Below, in pieces: positions 45,893 through 54,146 of a stretch of 64,000 nucleotides of DNA. How positions within the stretch are numbered: the stretch's first letter is position 1; every line of letters begins with the position of its first letter. Under the pieces are notes generated by a model. That model had not been told where the DNA came from. It saw nothing but the letters and a program-made list of their open reading frames with translations, and did not search any database. The DNA is from Corynebacterium halotolerans YIM 70093 = DSM 44683 (GTDB lineage Bacteria; Actinomycetota; Actinomycetes; Mycobacteriales; Mycobacteriaceae), in contig NC_020302.1 in NCBI RefSeq assembly GCF_000341345.1, positions 2,150,075 to 2,214,074 of the forward strand. Reading direction: 5' to 3'. Position numbers and translations under genes: made by a program.

Positions 45893-46063
45893 CTCCCCGC
45901 CCCACCACCCCGCGGAGCCGCAGTTCCCCGCGCCACAGCCGGCGAGTACCCTCGGAGGCATCAATGACAGAACGAGGGTCCACCCATCCGGCCTCCGCGA
46001 GGACGCGTCCGAGGGGTGGACCATGACCGTCCCGGCGAAGAAGCAGGAGTAAGGACCCGCCCC

Positions 46064-46822
46064 GTGAACGACGACAACCGCCCCGGCAAGCCCCGGGACG
46101 AGGACCGCGAGCAGCTCCAGGCCGACCTGACCCGCCTCGTGGGCACCGGTCGGCTGCAGTTCGCCGAGTTCGACGAGCTCATGGACATCATCTGGTCCAC
46201 CGATGACAAGACGGTCCTCGACCGCATCCGCGCCCGCTACCTGACCTACCAGAGCCCGGAAGCCCCGCAGTATCCGCCCCAGCAGCCGGGTTACCCGCCG
46301 GCCCAGTACCAGCAGCCGGGTTACCCGCCGTACCAGGGTCATCCTCAGCAACCCGGCCAGCCCCAGCCGCCGGCGCACTACGGCCAGCCCCAGCCGATGG
46401 CCCAGCCGGGAGCGCAGCACTTCCCGCAGCCGGTCGCACCGCCCAATCAGCCGGTGACCTCGAATATGGGCGCCATCCGCCGCAGCGGTGAGTGGACCGT
46501 GCCCGCCCACTCGACGTTCAAGCTCAACGCCGCTTCCCTGCACCTGGATCTGCGGCAGGCGCACGCCGCCGCCCCGGTGGTCACCTTCGACATCAACGCC
46601 AATTTCTCCACCATCCAGGTCATCGTCCCGCCGGGTGTGCACGTGGACAACCGGATGAAGGAGTCCTGGTCGTCCTCCGACATCCAGGTCACCGCCCCCG
46701 CCCCCGGTGCCCCGCGCGTCATCCTCACCGGCTCTGCCCGCGGTTCGGAGATCAAGGTGGAGACGAAGCAGCTCACCGAACGTGGCGCCGTCTGGCGCAA
46801 ACTCTTGGGCGGGGGCTGGTAG
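46064..46822 (+). CDS. DUF1707 domain protein with Pro/Gln-rich linker
   Basis: A 252-residue paralog of the 45158 gene. The N-terminal DUF1707 unit (QLQADLTRLVGTGRLQFAEF, IIWSTDDKTVLDRI) is followed by a Gln/Pro/Tyr-rich linker of about 80 residues with tandem QQPGYPP units, then the beta-rich C-terminal domain (GAIRRSGEWTVPAHSTFKL, IQVIVPPGVHVDN). The repeated glycine-leucine strands of the first paralog are degenerate here. The start is GTG 46064, after TAAGGA. Function is unknown. Confidence 0.82.
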   Translation: MNDDNRPGKPRDEDREQLQADLTRLVGTGRLQFAEFDELMDIIWSTDDKTVLDRIRARYLTYQSPEAPQYPPQQPGYPPAQYQQPGYPPYQGHPQQPGQPQPPAHYGQPQPMAQPGAQHFPQPVAPPNQPVTSNMGAIRRSGEWTVPAHSTFKLNAASLHLDLRQAHAAAPVVTFDINANFSTIQVIVPPGVHVDNRMKESWSSSDIQVTAPAPGAPRVILTGSARGSEIKVETKQLTERGAVWRKLLGGGW

Positions 46823-46823
46823 C

Positions 46824-46855
46824 GCTTACCGACGCCCGCGTGGAGTGCGGTAGGG
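46824..46855 (+). repeat. GCTTRYCGACGCC element
   Basis: GCTTACCGACGCCCGCGTGG lies directly after the DUF1707 stop and is nearly collinear with the element at 51709 over about 32 nt. Confidence 0.55.
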
Positions 46856-46865
46856 CGGATGCACG

Positions 46866-46895
46866 AAGCCCGCTCCAGATTCACGGAGCGGGCTT
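46866..46895. terminator. Bidirectional terminator hairpin
   Basis: A perfect 11-bp stem (AAGCCCGCTCC and GGAGCGGGCTT, 8-nt loop) lies between the convergent DUF1707 gene and the surface-protein gene. A-rich and T-rich ends on each side fit termination in both directions. Confidence 0.88.
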
Positions 46896-46923
46896 ATCAA
46901 CGTTCGGAGAGGTTAAACCCCTG

Positions 46924-48273
46924 CTACGGCAGCAGCGAGGCGATCGTACCGAGCTGCGGGACAGCGAAGGCCAGGAGTCCGCCGAGGGCAGCGATAATCG
47001 CGGCGAAGATGCCGAAGACCGGCAGAGCGGAGGAGCCCTCCTCCTTCTCTTCATCGGCAGGCTTGGTCGTCTTGGTCGGCTCGGCTGTCTCAGTCACCGT
47101 CGGAGTCACCGTGACAATGGTGGGCTCAGCCGTTTCCGTCACCGTTTCACCGGGCTCGGTCACGGTAGTCGGGGCTGCAGTCTCGGTGATGACCGACGGC
47201 TCAGCGGTGACGGTTACCGGCTCCGGGGTCTCCGTGATCGTCGACGGCTCAGCAGTCTCCGTCACTGTGGGAGTCGCAGTCTCGGTAATGGGCTCTGCAG
47301 TCGCAGTGACGGTTCCACCAGGCTTGGTCACGGTAGTAGGAGCTGCGGTAACAGTAACCGGATCGGGAGTCTCGGTAACCGTGGTCGGCTCGGCTGTCTC
47401 AGTGATCGGCGTTGGCTCAACCACAATCGTTTCGGGAGCCACGGTTGTGGTGACCGCTTCCGGTGTCTCCGTGACGATGACGGGAGACGCTGTAACAGTC
47501 ACGGTCGGCGAAGTGACCGGCGGAGTAAGCTCCTCCGAAACCCCTGCCGCACAGTCTTCGACTGCAGATCTAATCGCTGCTTGGCTGTAGAAATCAGTGA
47601 GGCGGTCTTCCGCCTCCTGCACCTGATACCCGTACGGGGCGATAATCGGCTTCAGCGCATCGCTGTACCCGAAGGGAACTCCCGTGAGGTTGCTGCTCAC
47701 AAACTCCGCATCGCTCCAAGCGTCGAGGATCGAGGACGAAGTCTCCGACGAAGACCAGTCAGCACCAACGTTGATGATCGGTGCTGTCCCGAACGGGTAG
47801 TCGGCCATATCAGCCTTCGACCAATCTGCGAGAATCTCGATGTTCACTGGGAAGCCGTCGTCGACATAGCTCTGGTACTCGTTCTCGAGATCGGAATTAG
47901 TGAAGGCAAAGAAGTCGGCCTCAAGCCGTGAAAATCCCTTCGAAACCAAAGCGTCATGGATGGACAGAGTTCCATAAACCCGAGCCCAATCCGGGTTCTC
48001 AATCCACATTTGGTCGATCTCAGCGAACTCATCGCTCAGCTCAGGAAACTGAGCCCGGAGCTCGTTCTCAAGCTCCTTGTGCTTCTCAATCAGGGTGGCA
48101 AAGTACTCCTTTGAAAACTCCGTTTCAGCATCACTCAGTGTCGCAACACAAATATCCCGGCCATTGCGCTGCTCCACGTGAAGTTCGACTGCGCTGGCTG
48201 TCGGAACCACCGCCACGGCAGTCCCCAACAACGCGGCCGAGGCCAGCCCGGCCACAAACTTCGACTTAGACAT
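46924..48273 (-). CDS. Surface-exposed repeat protein with signal peptide and C-terminal membrane anchor
   Basis: A 449-residue exported protein. A signal peptide (MSKSKFVAG..., cleavage near TASAVE, about residue 28) precedes a globular acidic domain to about residue 225, with few matches I recognise. Then comes a long Thr/Val/Glu/Pro-rich stalk of about 180 residues built from units such as TVTETPEPVTVTAEP, and finally a short basic-acidic spacer, a hydrophobic anchor (LPVFGIFAAIIAALGGLLAF) and a short end. There is no LPXTG. Codons of the N-terminal half are visibly less GC-rich than those of its neighbours, suggesting acquisition. The ATG at 48273 follows GAGGA. Confidence 0.8.
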   Translation of the reverse strand: MSKSKFVAGLASAALLGTAVAVVPTASAVELHVEQRNGRDICVATLSDAETEFSKEYFATLIEKHKELENELRAQFPELSDEFAEIDQMWIENPDWARVYGTLSIHDALVSKGFSRLEADFFAFTNSDLENEYQSYVDDGFPVNIEILADWSKADMADYPFGTAPIINVGADWSSSETSSSILDAWSDAEFVSSNLTGVPFGYSDALKPIIAPYGYQVQEAEDRLTDFYSQAAIRSAVEDCAAGVSEELTPPVTSPTVTVTASPVIVTETPEAVTTTVAPETIVVEPTPITETAEPTTVTETPDPVTVTAAPTTVTKPGGTVTATAEPITETATPTVTETAEPSTITETPEPVTVTAEPSVITETAAPTTVTEPGETVTETAEPTIVTVTPTVTETAEPTKTTKPADEEKEEGSSALPVFGIFAAIIAALGGLLAFAVPQLGTIASLLP

Positions 48274-48449
48274 ACAGATCCTCAATACAGGCCCCGGAAA
48301 CTGGGGCGAACCAATACAGAAAGCGTCGAAAATGCATACAGGATTTTCGCAGCAATGTATTAGTAAACACCCATCGAAGCCGGGGAACCTAAGCGATCCA
48401 AGTAGCCTTTCCCCCGCCTCACCCCTTATTACTGCAATTGGCGTTCTGA

Positions 48450-49475
48450 CTACCTTCTACAGACGCCAACCGCGGCCACCAACCGGTCGATCGCCGCGTT
48501 GACGATCTCCGGTTCCTCCAGCGGCAGCATGTGCCCGGCGGCCTCACCGACCTGCAGCCAGGCCTCAGGCCACGCCTTCTTCAGCCGCTCGAAGTGGTTT
48601 TCCGGGGACACGTCGTCGAGCTCACCGAGGAGCACGTAGCCAGGGATCCCCGCCAGCTTCTCCCCCGCCGCCAGCTCGTCGTGGTCGCGCAGATCATCGA
48701 AGAAACCCAGGTAGCTCTCCAGCGGGGTCTCGTGGAACATCTGCGCGTGGAACTCGAGGATCGCGTAGTCGGTGGGCCGGCGGTAGATGGCCACGGCCAG
48801 GCCCGGCGCGAGGTTCCGGGTGACTACCCGGCGCAGCCGCTCGGCCAGGTCCGGCGCTGCCTCGGCCACCCCGTGGGCCTGCGAGGCCAGGGAGGTGCCG
48901 AGCAGCTGCGGGATGCCGTGATCGGCGAACGGATCGAAGGACGAGCTCACGATGACCAGGCCCGCGATCCGTTCGTGCAGGTTCGGCGGGCACCGCCGCA
49001 GCAGGTTGAAGATCACCGGCCCGCCCAGGGAGTGCCCCACCAGGATGAGCCGGCCGGACGGCACCCGCTCGGCCAGTACCGCGTGCAGATCGTCCGCCAC
49101 CCCGGTCACCGTGCACCGTTCCGGCGGGACGGTGTCGCTGCGGCCGTGGCCGCGGAAATCCAGTAGCACGCCGCGCACCCCGGGATGTCGTTCCCGCAGG
49201 TGCTCCACCTGCTGGAAGAAGGATTTGGCGGCGAGTCCGAAGCCGTGGACGAACACCACCGTCAGATCCGCGTCCTGCGGTCCGACCTCGTAGTACCTCA
49301 AACGGAGCCCATCGGATTCGACGATCCCCTCACGATCCAGATTCCGTAGTCCTGGTTCGCGTCCATCGAGGCCGAACTGTCCGCGCTGGCGGGCGAGTTT
49401 CCGCCGCGCGGGCGAGACCAGCCCCAGCCAGTACCTGCGGAGGGCACGCGGCACAGAGGAGACGTCGAACTGCAT
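48450..49475 (-). CDS. Alpha/beta hydrolase
   Basis: A 341-residue alpha/beta hydrolase with all elements: the oxyanion strand VVFVHGFGLAAKS, the RGHGRSD turn, the nucleophile elbow LVGHSLGGP (Ser about 144), LGELDDVSPENH as the acid region and AAGHMLPLEEPE with the histidine. The N-terminal 50 residues are basic and contain one weakly hydrophobic stretch. It is divergent from the acyl carrier protein gene over 88 nt, so an acyl-ester or lipid substrate is possible, but unproven. Confidence 0.87.
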   Translation of the reverse strand: MQFDVSSVPRALRRYWLGLVSPARRKLARQRGQFGLDGREPGLRNLDREGIVESDGLRLRYYEVGPQDADLTVVFVHGFGLAAKSFFQQVEHLRERHPGVRGVLLDFRGHGRSDTVPPERCTVTGVADDLHAVLAERVPSGRLILVGHSLGGPVIFNLLRRCPPNLHERIAGLVIVSSSFDPFADHGIPQLLGTSLASQAHGVAEAAPDLAERLRRVVTRNLAPGLAVAIYRRPTDYAILEFHAQMFHETPLESYLGFFDDLRDHDELAAGEKLAGIPGYVLLGELDDVSPENHFERLKKAWPEAWLQVGEAAGHMLPLEEPEIVNAAIDRLVAAVGVCRR

Positions 49476-49563
49476 GGGTCAAGATTACCGGGGAAGCCCG
49501 GTTCACCCGGTACCCGTGGGCTCCTCTCCGCCGCGGGCACCCGTCCCCGCTAAACTGGCCGGC

Positions 49564-49818
49564 ATGAGTACCCCCGTCTCCCATGCCGAGCACCTGCCCC
49601 AGCTGGCCCAGATCATCGAGGAGGCCTCCGGCATCGAGTCCGAGGCGATTGTGCCCGAGGCCAAGATCAGCGAACTGGGCATCGACTCGCTCTCGCTCAT
49701 CGAGATCGCCGTGCGCACCGAGGACACCTTCGGTGTGCGCCTGGATGACTCGACCGTGCTGGGTTTCACCACCGTCGGCGAGATGCTGGACTACATCGTC
49801 ACCCACGAGGACAAGTAG
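49564..49818 (+). CDS. acpP: Acyl carrier protein
   Basis: An 84-residue acyl carrier protein with the phosphopantetheine attachment motif ELGIDSLSLIE (Ser about 43) and acidic helices typical of the family. It carries growing acyl chains for fatty-acid or mycolate-precursor synthesis in the cytoplasm. No other fatty-acid genes are adjacent, which is common for corynebacteria that use type I synthase. The gene corresponds in context to the corynebacterial acpM/acpP. Confidence 0.93.
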   Translation: MSTPVSHAEHLPQLAQIIEEASGIESEAIVPEAKISELGIDSLSLIEIAVRTEDTFGVRLDDSTVLGFTTVGEMLDYIVTHEDK

Positions 49819-49952
49819 ATACGCCATTCCAGTAGTAGATATCCCCGGAGGCTACCTGCTCCCGAGCCGATCGAAGCAATTGCCGGGCAGCCGAGGCACA
49901 CATCCGCTTCGCCCCATGGGACGGCCCGCTGAGAGGGTGACAGACGTGGCAT

Positions 49953-50537
49953 CTACTCGATCTGGTCCCGCTCCTCGTTGCGGACGGTGCGGATCAACTT
50001 CCCGAGATACTGGAAGGCGGGTGGGGCGAGAAATGCCGCTGACAGCGCCACATTCTCGCTCAGCAGGTAGGAAATTAATGCCGCTGCCACGAAAACAACC
50101 GTGAGCACGAAGCTCATCCACTGCCCGCGGTGGACCGCGCTGACATCTCCGTCAACCAGCCTTCTCTTCTCATAGTTGGATGCCGCGACGCTCTCCTCAG
50201 ACATCCTGAAAGCTCGTTCGGCAAAGGATGGATCCACCTGTTTGAAGTCGTCAAGGGTCTGGGGTGACGGAGTCGGGCCAGACCAGAACTCGGCGAACAG
50301 ATGTCGCAGCTCGCCGCGGGTCACCGGCTCGGCGTCTAGGACTTCTGATTCAGCGTCTTCATGGCCTTGTCGAGCTCGTTGAAAGTCGCGGTCCAACCTT
50401 TGTAAATGGTTGCCCTCGGATTGTTCTGGAGCATGCGCTGTTTCGTCCGGAGCGGACGCGGATTGGTCTCCATGAGATCGACTCCCCTCATCCTGGCGCG
50501 GCGATTCGCTCCGCGAGCTGGCGTCTTCATCGCTCAT
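49953..50537 (-). CDS. DUF2335 membrane protein
   Basis: A 194-residue protein. The N-terminal about 80 residues are polar and disordered (Ser/Glu/Gln-rich), then a helical segment (LRHLFAEFWSGPTPSPQTLD, DPSFAERAFRMSEE) and two membrane helices near the C-terminus (MSFVLTVVFVAAALISYLL, and the stretch after NVALSAAFL). This order matches DUF2335, small inner-membrane proteins of mostly mobile or variable distribution. GGAGGAAGG precedes the ATG at 50537, and TAGAAT on the same strand about 50 nt further up (50584-50589) is a likely -10. The gene is less GC-rich than its neighbours. Confidence 0.8.
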   Translation of the reverse strand: MSDEDASSRSESPRQDEGSRSHGDQSASAPDETAHAPEQSEGNHLQRLDRDFQRARQGHEDAESEVLDAEPVTRGELRHLFAEFWSGPTPSPQTLDDFKQVDPSFAERAFRMSEESVAASNYEKRRLVDGDVSAVHRGQWMSFVLTVVFVAAALISYLLSENVALSAAFLAPPAFQYLGKLIRTVRNEERDQIE

Positions 50538-50896
50538 GCACCTTCCTCCCGATTAACGCAGTCTCTATGTCGATGGACAAATAATTCTACCCCATTATTG
50601 CGCTTGATCATGCCCGAAGATCCGCTTTCCGTCCCTTCAATGCCCCAAGCCCCAGAGGGGCCGCATGTCGTTAAAGTCTCACCCTTTCGAAGCTGAAGAC
50701 GGGAGAACTTGCATCTGCGCAAAGAACTGAAGTCGCCACCACATAGCTGTTGGGTACCGGCGCTGTCACGACTCAGCTCAAACCGAAAACCTGTCATACT
50801 CCGTTTGACCGCCGGACGGCCCGCGAAGTTCCGGAAACAACGGAAACCCGCCCCGCCCGCGGGCGCGCCCGCGGATAAGTGAGCACAATGGCAGGC
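50538..50896. other. Intergenic region between the DUF2335 and HAD genes
   Basis: About 360 nt, more AT-rich than average at its left end. It includes the probable minus-strand -10 TAGAAT for the DUF2335 gene. On the plus strand I see no clear gene or hairpin; the right end should hold the HAD promoter. Confidence 0.45.
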
Positions 50897-51706
50897 ATGA
50901 CAGCGAGCATTTCGTACCTGACCGACATGGACGGCGTCCTCATCAAGGAGGGCGAGATGATCCCCGGGGCCGACCGCTTCATCCACGCACTGCGTGAGAA
51001 CGACATCGAGTTCATGGTGCTGACCAACAACTCGATCCACACCCCGCGTGACCTGTCCGCCCGCCTGGCCTCCTCGGGTCTCGACATCCCGGCCGACCGG
51101 ATCTGGACCTCGGCGACCGCCACCGCCCACTTCCTGGCCCGTCAGGAGAAGGAGGGCACCGCCTACGTCGTCGGCGAGTCCGGCCTGACCACCGCGCTGC
51201 ACGCGGCCGGCTGGATCCTCACCGACACGAATCCCGAGTTCGTGGTGCTCGGCGAGACCCGCACCTACTCCTTTGAGGCGATCACCACCGCGATCAACCT
51301 CATCGCGCGCGGGGCACGGTTCATCTGCACCAACCCGGACGTCACCGGCCCCGCCCCGCAGGGCATCCTGCCGGCCACCGGCGCCGTCGCCGCCCTGATC
51401 ACCGCGGCCACGGGCAAGACCCCCTATTTCATCGGCAAACCCAACCCGGTGATGATGCGCTCGGCGCTGAACACCATCGGCGCCCACTCCGAGCGCGCCG
51501 TGATGATCGGCGACCGCATGGACACCGACATCAAGACCGGCCTCGAGGCCGGCATGCGCACCATTCTCGTGCGCACCGGCATCGCGGATGACTCCGAGAT
51601 CGCCAGGTACCCCTTCCGCCCCATCCGCACCGTCGATTCGATCGCCGACGTCGCGGAGAACATCCTCGATCCCTTCGGCGACGGCTACTACCTCGAGAGC
51701 GAGTAG
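50897..51706 (+). CDS. HAD-IIA phosphatase, NagD-like
   Basis: A 269-residue phosphatase of the NagD/HAD-IIA family and close to the structurally known corynebacterial protein. Motif I is YLTDMDGVLIKEGE, motif II is VLTNNSIHTPRDLS, and motif IV is MIGDRMDTDIKTGLEAG. The C2 cap contains YVVGESGLTTAL and FIGKPNPVMMRSAL. It dephosphorylates small phosphorylated metabolites. I chose ATG 50897 (MTASISYLTD) by homology; upstream ATG 50888 and GTG 50879 are in frame. Confidence 0.92.
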   Translation: MTASISYLTDMDGVLIKEGEMIPGADRFIHALRENDIEFMVLTNNSIHTPRDLSARLASSGLDIPADRIWTSATATAHFLARQEKEGTAYVVGESGLTTALHAAGWILTDTNPEFVVLGETRTYSFEAITTAINLIARGARFICTNPDVTGPAPQGILPATGAVAALITAATGKTPYFIGKPNPVMMRSALNTIGAHSERAVMIGDRMDTDIKTGLEAGMRTILVRTGIADDSEIARYPFRPIRTVDSIADVAENILDPFGDGYYLESE

Positions 51707-51708
51707 AC

Positions 51709-51748
51709 GCTTATCGACGCCCGCGTGGGTCTGCGGTGGGCGTCGGCT
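51709..51748 (+). repeat. GCTTRYCGACGCC element with hairpin
   Basis: GCTTATCGACGCCCGCG followed by a complementary GGGCGTCG gives an 8-bp stem at 51715-51722/51738-51745, just past the HAD stop. It resembles 46824-46855; short relatives occur at 23085, 45091, 58314 and 60943. Confidence 0.6.
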
Positions 51749-51983
51749 TCAGCGCCGGGTACCGCCGGTAGATCACTTCCCTGGTCCGGCGGATGCTCTC
51801 CCGGCGCAACCGGCTGAGGTACTCGGATTCCGGGGCCCGCCGACCGGTACGCGCGTTCTCCTCGGTCCGGGCGTGCCACTGTTCGTCCGGAGACGAGTGA
51901 GAGCGGTCTCGGCTGACTCGTCCGATTCTGCGCACTTTGGGGCTGATGGTCCGACCGTCTTTCCCGCTAGTGATGCTTGCCAT
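51711..51983 (-). CDS. Small basic protein, unknown function
   Basis: A 90-residue, very basic protein (many Arg, e.g. YLSRLRRESIRRTREVIYRR). Its ATG overlaps the 3' end of the upstream 112-residue gene by 17 nt, so the two are translated together. The C-terminal PRGRR and stop are encoded by one of the GCTTRYCGACGCC elements. I cannot assign a family; a nucleic-acid-binding or phage-related role is possible. Confidence 0.6.
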   Translation of the reverse strand: MASITSGKDGRTISPKVRRIGRVSRDRSHSSPDEQWHARTEENARTGRRAPESEYLSRLRRESIRRTREVIYRRYPALKPTPTADPRGRR

Positions 51984-52305
51984 CGCGATCGCCTCCTTCT
52001 TCCCTCAACTCTACCTCGCCATATTCGCTTTGCTCCTGGAGAAACTCGAGGACAGCCCGCGCCATCAGCTCATCATTGGTGGACTCGAGTGCGGCATCAA
52101 CGATGGCGGGAAGTGTGGCCCATCCGACACCCTGATCAGCTTCCGAGGCGCTGAGTATCTTGTCCATCGACCATTGAAAACGATTCCACCAGGCATTTCT
52201 CTGGTCCGACTTCCACTTCTGGATCAGGCTCGCGATACCGACCCCACCGCCGACGATGGCCACCAGGAGGGTGACGATCCGGATGATCAGATCGGCGAGT
52301 TCCAT
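51967..52305 (-). CDS. Small single-pass membrane protein, unknown function
   Basis: A 112-residue protein starting at ATG 52305 after GGAGGG. One N-terminal membrane helix (about 4-26, LADLIIRIVTLLVAIVGGGV) is followed by a cytosolic helical domain with KWKSDQRNAWWNRFQWSMDK and LMARAVLEFLQEQ. It resembles small accessory membrane proteins from mobile regions and has lower GC than its neighbours. It overlaps genes on both sides. Confidence 0.7.
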   Translation of the reverse strand: MELADLIIRIVTLLVAIVGGGVGIASLIQKWKSDQRNAWWNRFQWSMDKILSASEADQGVGWATLPAIVDAALESTNDELMARAVLEFLQEQSEYGEVELREEGGDRDGKHH

Positions 52306-52505
52306 GTTCCCTCCCGCGCGGCATGCCTCGCGTCCGCTTGCCTGAGAATCCCCCGGCACGCAGTGGGATCGCACCGCTGATAAACGTCTTCGTGCCAGAG
52401 GCTGATCGATTCGGCGGCGAGATCTCCCGTAATTCCCTGCCGATCCCGGTATCTCCACCGCGGGAGGCGGGCAATTCCCCTGTGTTCCCCTGGACCTGTC
52501 TTCAT
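52287..52505 (-). CDS. Possible small protein upstream of the membrane protein
   Basis: A 72-residue reading frame from ATG 52505 (MKTGPGEHRG) that overlaps the start of the 112-residue gene by 19 nt. GAGGAGCC lies some 20 nt upstream. It has an ordered-looking centre (ITGDLAAESISLWHEDVYQR). Overlap spacing like that of the next two genes suggests a three-gene unit, but this could be a chance frame. Confidence 0.4.
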   Translation of the reverse strand: MKTGPGEHRGIARLPRWRYRDRQGITGDLAAESISLWHEDVYQRCDPTACRGILRQADARHAAREGTWNSPI

Positions 52506-52775
52506 ACATCGCAGATTAGACGGCTCCTCGGACACAGCACCTGGCCCTCACAACGGGCAGCACAACATCGCGGTTCGAGAGTGTTTCCCCTCCGAACCGC
52601 GCACGTTCCTCCCGGAGCTTCCAGGCGACCTGCCCGGAGCACTCAGCCCCCTCCCCCGTTAGTATCCCCGGCTGGCGGCGGCACTTTCCGGCCGACATCG
52701 TTCAACCGAGGTGGAGGACTCCTCCACCTCATCTTCTCGGGCTCCTCCCCGAGAGCCCGTGCCGGAACGGGAGCC

Positions 52776-53228
52776 TCAGTCCACGATCCGCAGGTCCCCC
52801 GAGAAGCAGTACTCGTCCGCGAGCCCCTCGACGACGATCCGCAGACGGTCCAGTTCCGCGGCGGAACCGGTCAGCACCTGGCGGCATTCCAGGAGAACGC
52901 CGTCCTCCCGCGCACGCTCGGCCGGCCGGTCGCGCCACCAGGAGGTGAACCACGACGCGGTGAACGGATCTTCCGTGGGGGCCGACAGCTCGGGCTCGGA
53001 GGGGACGCAGACCACCATGGCGGTCTCGATGCGCGGACGCAGGGTCTTCGGCATCCCGGAAACCGTCAGCACGGCGGTACGGGTGACGTCGGAGCGGTCA
53101 TCGGCAACAAGAGCGAAGTCGAGGTCGAGGTCGAGCGGGGTCGCGTCGGGGCTCTCCCACGGATCGAGCCGTGCCGAAGAATCGGCGGCGCTCAACCAAC
53201 GTGCGAGAGATGGTGCAATGGTCGTCAT
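52776..53228 (-). CDS. Hypothetical protein
   Basis: A 150-residue acidic soluble protein with strands such as DLDLDFALVADD and TAMVVCVPSEPEL and a C-terminal region with VVEGLADEYCFSGDLRIVD. It may be an immunity- or regulatory-type alpha/beta protein, but no family was recognised. A Ser/Pro-rich spacer is absent; no signal or membrane segment is visible. Confidence 0.6.
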   Translation of the reverse strand: MTTIAPSLARWLSAADSSARLDPWESPDATPLDLDLDFALVADDRSDVTRTAVLTVSGMPKTLRPRIETAMVVCVPSEPELSAPTEDPFTASWFTSWWRDRPAERAREDGVLLECRQVLTGSAAELDRLRIVVEGLADEYCFSGDLRIVD

Positions 53229-53505
53229 GTCGGTGTTCCTTCGGCAGCATGAACACCAATGCCCTCAAAGGCTGCAGATGGAAATACCGCCCCCGAGAGC
53301 AATGGTGCAAGACGAGGGTCGTCTTCCCCAACGGCCTCGCATGCGTCCCTCATGAAGCACCAGCTTCACAACGTGACAACCGCGATTGTCGGCCAGCTCA
53401 CCATCCCCGGGCAACTCTGAACCCCCACTGCAACCCCCGTTTATTAAAGTTAAACCTGAGGTTGAGAGTTATTCCTGGGTCGGCGTTTCACCCGGCACAG
53501 AGGAG

Positions 53506-54036
53506 CTATACGGCGAAGTTCGTCGCGACCACGAACACCCAGAAGGCCGCGAACTGCCCCGCAAGCACCCATGCCCACCGCCGCTTCGGCAGCAGCGGCA
53601 CCGGCTCCGGCTCGCCGAGCAGCTCCAGGTCCGGCCCGGTGAGGAACCGGCGCATCTGCTGCTGCTCCTGTACGCGGGCGGTCCACCGCGCGATGGTCCG
53701 CCGGTCCTCCCGGGTGCGCAGCAGCCAGTACAGGCCGGGCAGCCCGAACAGGGAGGCGATGCCCACGAACGCTACGGCATCCCAGCCGCCCAGGTCGTCA
53801 ACGACACCCAGGAGAAGCCCCATCGCCATCCACAGGCCACCGAATCCGGCGCTGGCCCATGCCAGAATCCGCTTGAGGGCGTTCGGCCGGTACCGCGCCA
53901 TCCGGTCGACCGCCTCCCGCCGCTGGGCGGCGGGCCGGGTGTCGGCGATCCAGCCCTCGGCGAGTTCCCACGGGTTGCCCCGCGCCGCAGCTGACTGAGG
54001 AAACCGGGGATCGTGATCGTAGGGGTGGTGTGCCAT
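53506..54036 (-). CDS. Membrane protein of unknown function
   Basis: A 176-residue protein starting at ATG 54036 after AAAGGACC. The first 55 residues are polar and His-rich (MAHHPYDHDPRFP). Two hydrophobic segments follow at about 59-100 (WASAGFGGLWMAMGLLLGVV, VAFVGIASLFGLPGLYWLL), then a charged segment (RTIARWTARVQEQQQMRRFL) and a last helix (WAWVLAGQFAAFWVFVV). No family was recognised. It stands next to the large unknown gene at 54147 on the same strand. Confidence 0.7.
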   Translation of the reverse strand: MAHHPYDHDPRFPQSAAARGNPWELAEGWIADTRPAAQRREAVDRMARYRPNALKRILAWASAGFGGLWMAMGLLLGVVDDLGGWDAVAFVGIASLFGLPGLYWLLRTREDRRTIARWTARVQEQQQMRRFLTGPDLELLGEPEPVPLLPKRRWAWVLAGQFAAFWVFVVATNFAV

Positions 54037-54146
54037 ATCAGGTCCTTTCGCAGGGTCGACTGATGATACGACGACGCCCCGACATCCACCCGCACCAGTC
54101 GCACAGGGGATCGCACGCATTCGCCGCCGCGCACCGCGGTCCCACC

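Noticed and set aside
50336..50530. 64-residue alternative frame on the same strand inside the DUF2335 gene
   Set aside because: It overlaps the disordered N-terminal part of the DUF2335 gene and has no ribosome binding site of its own.
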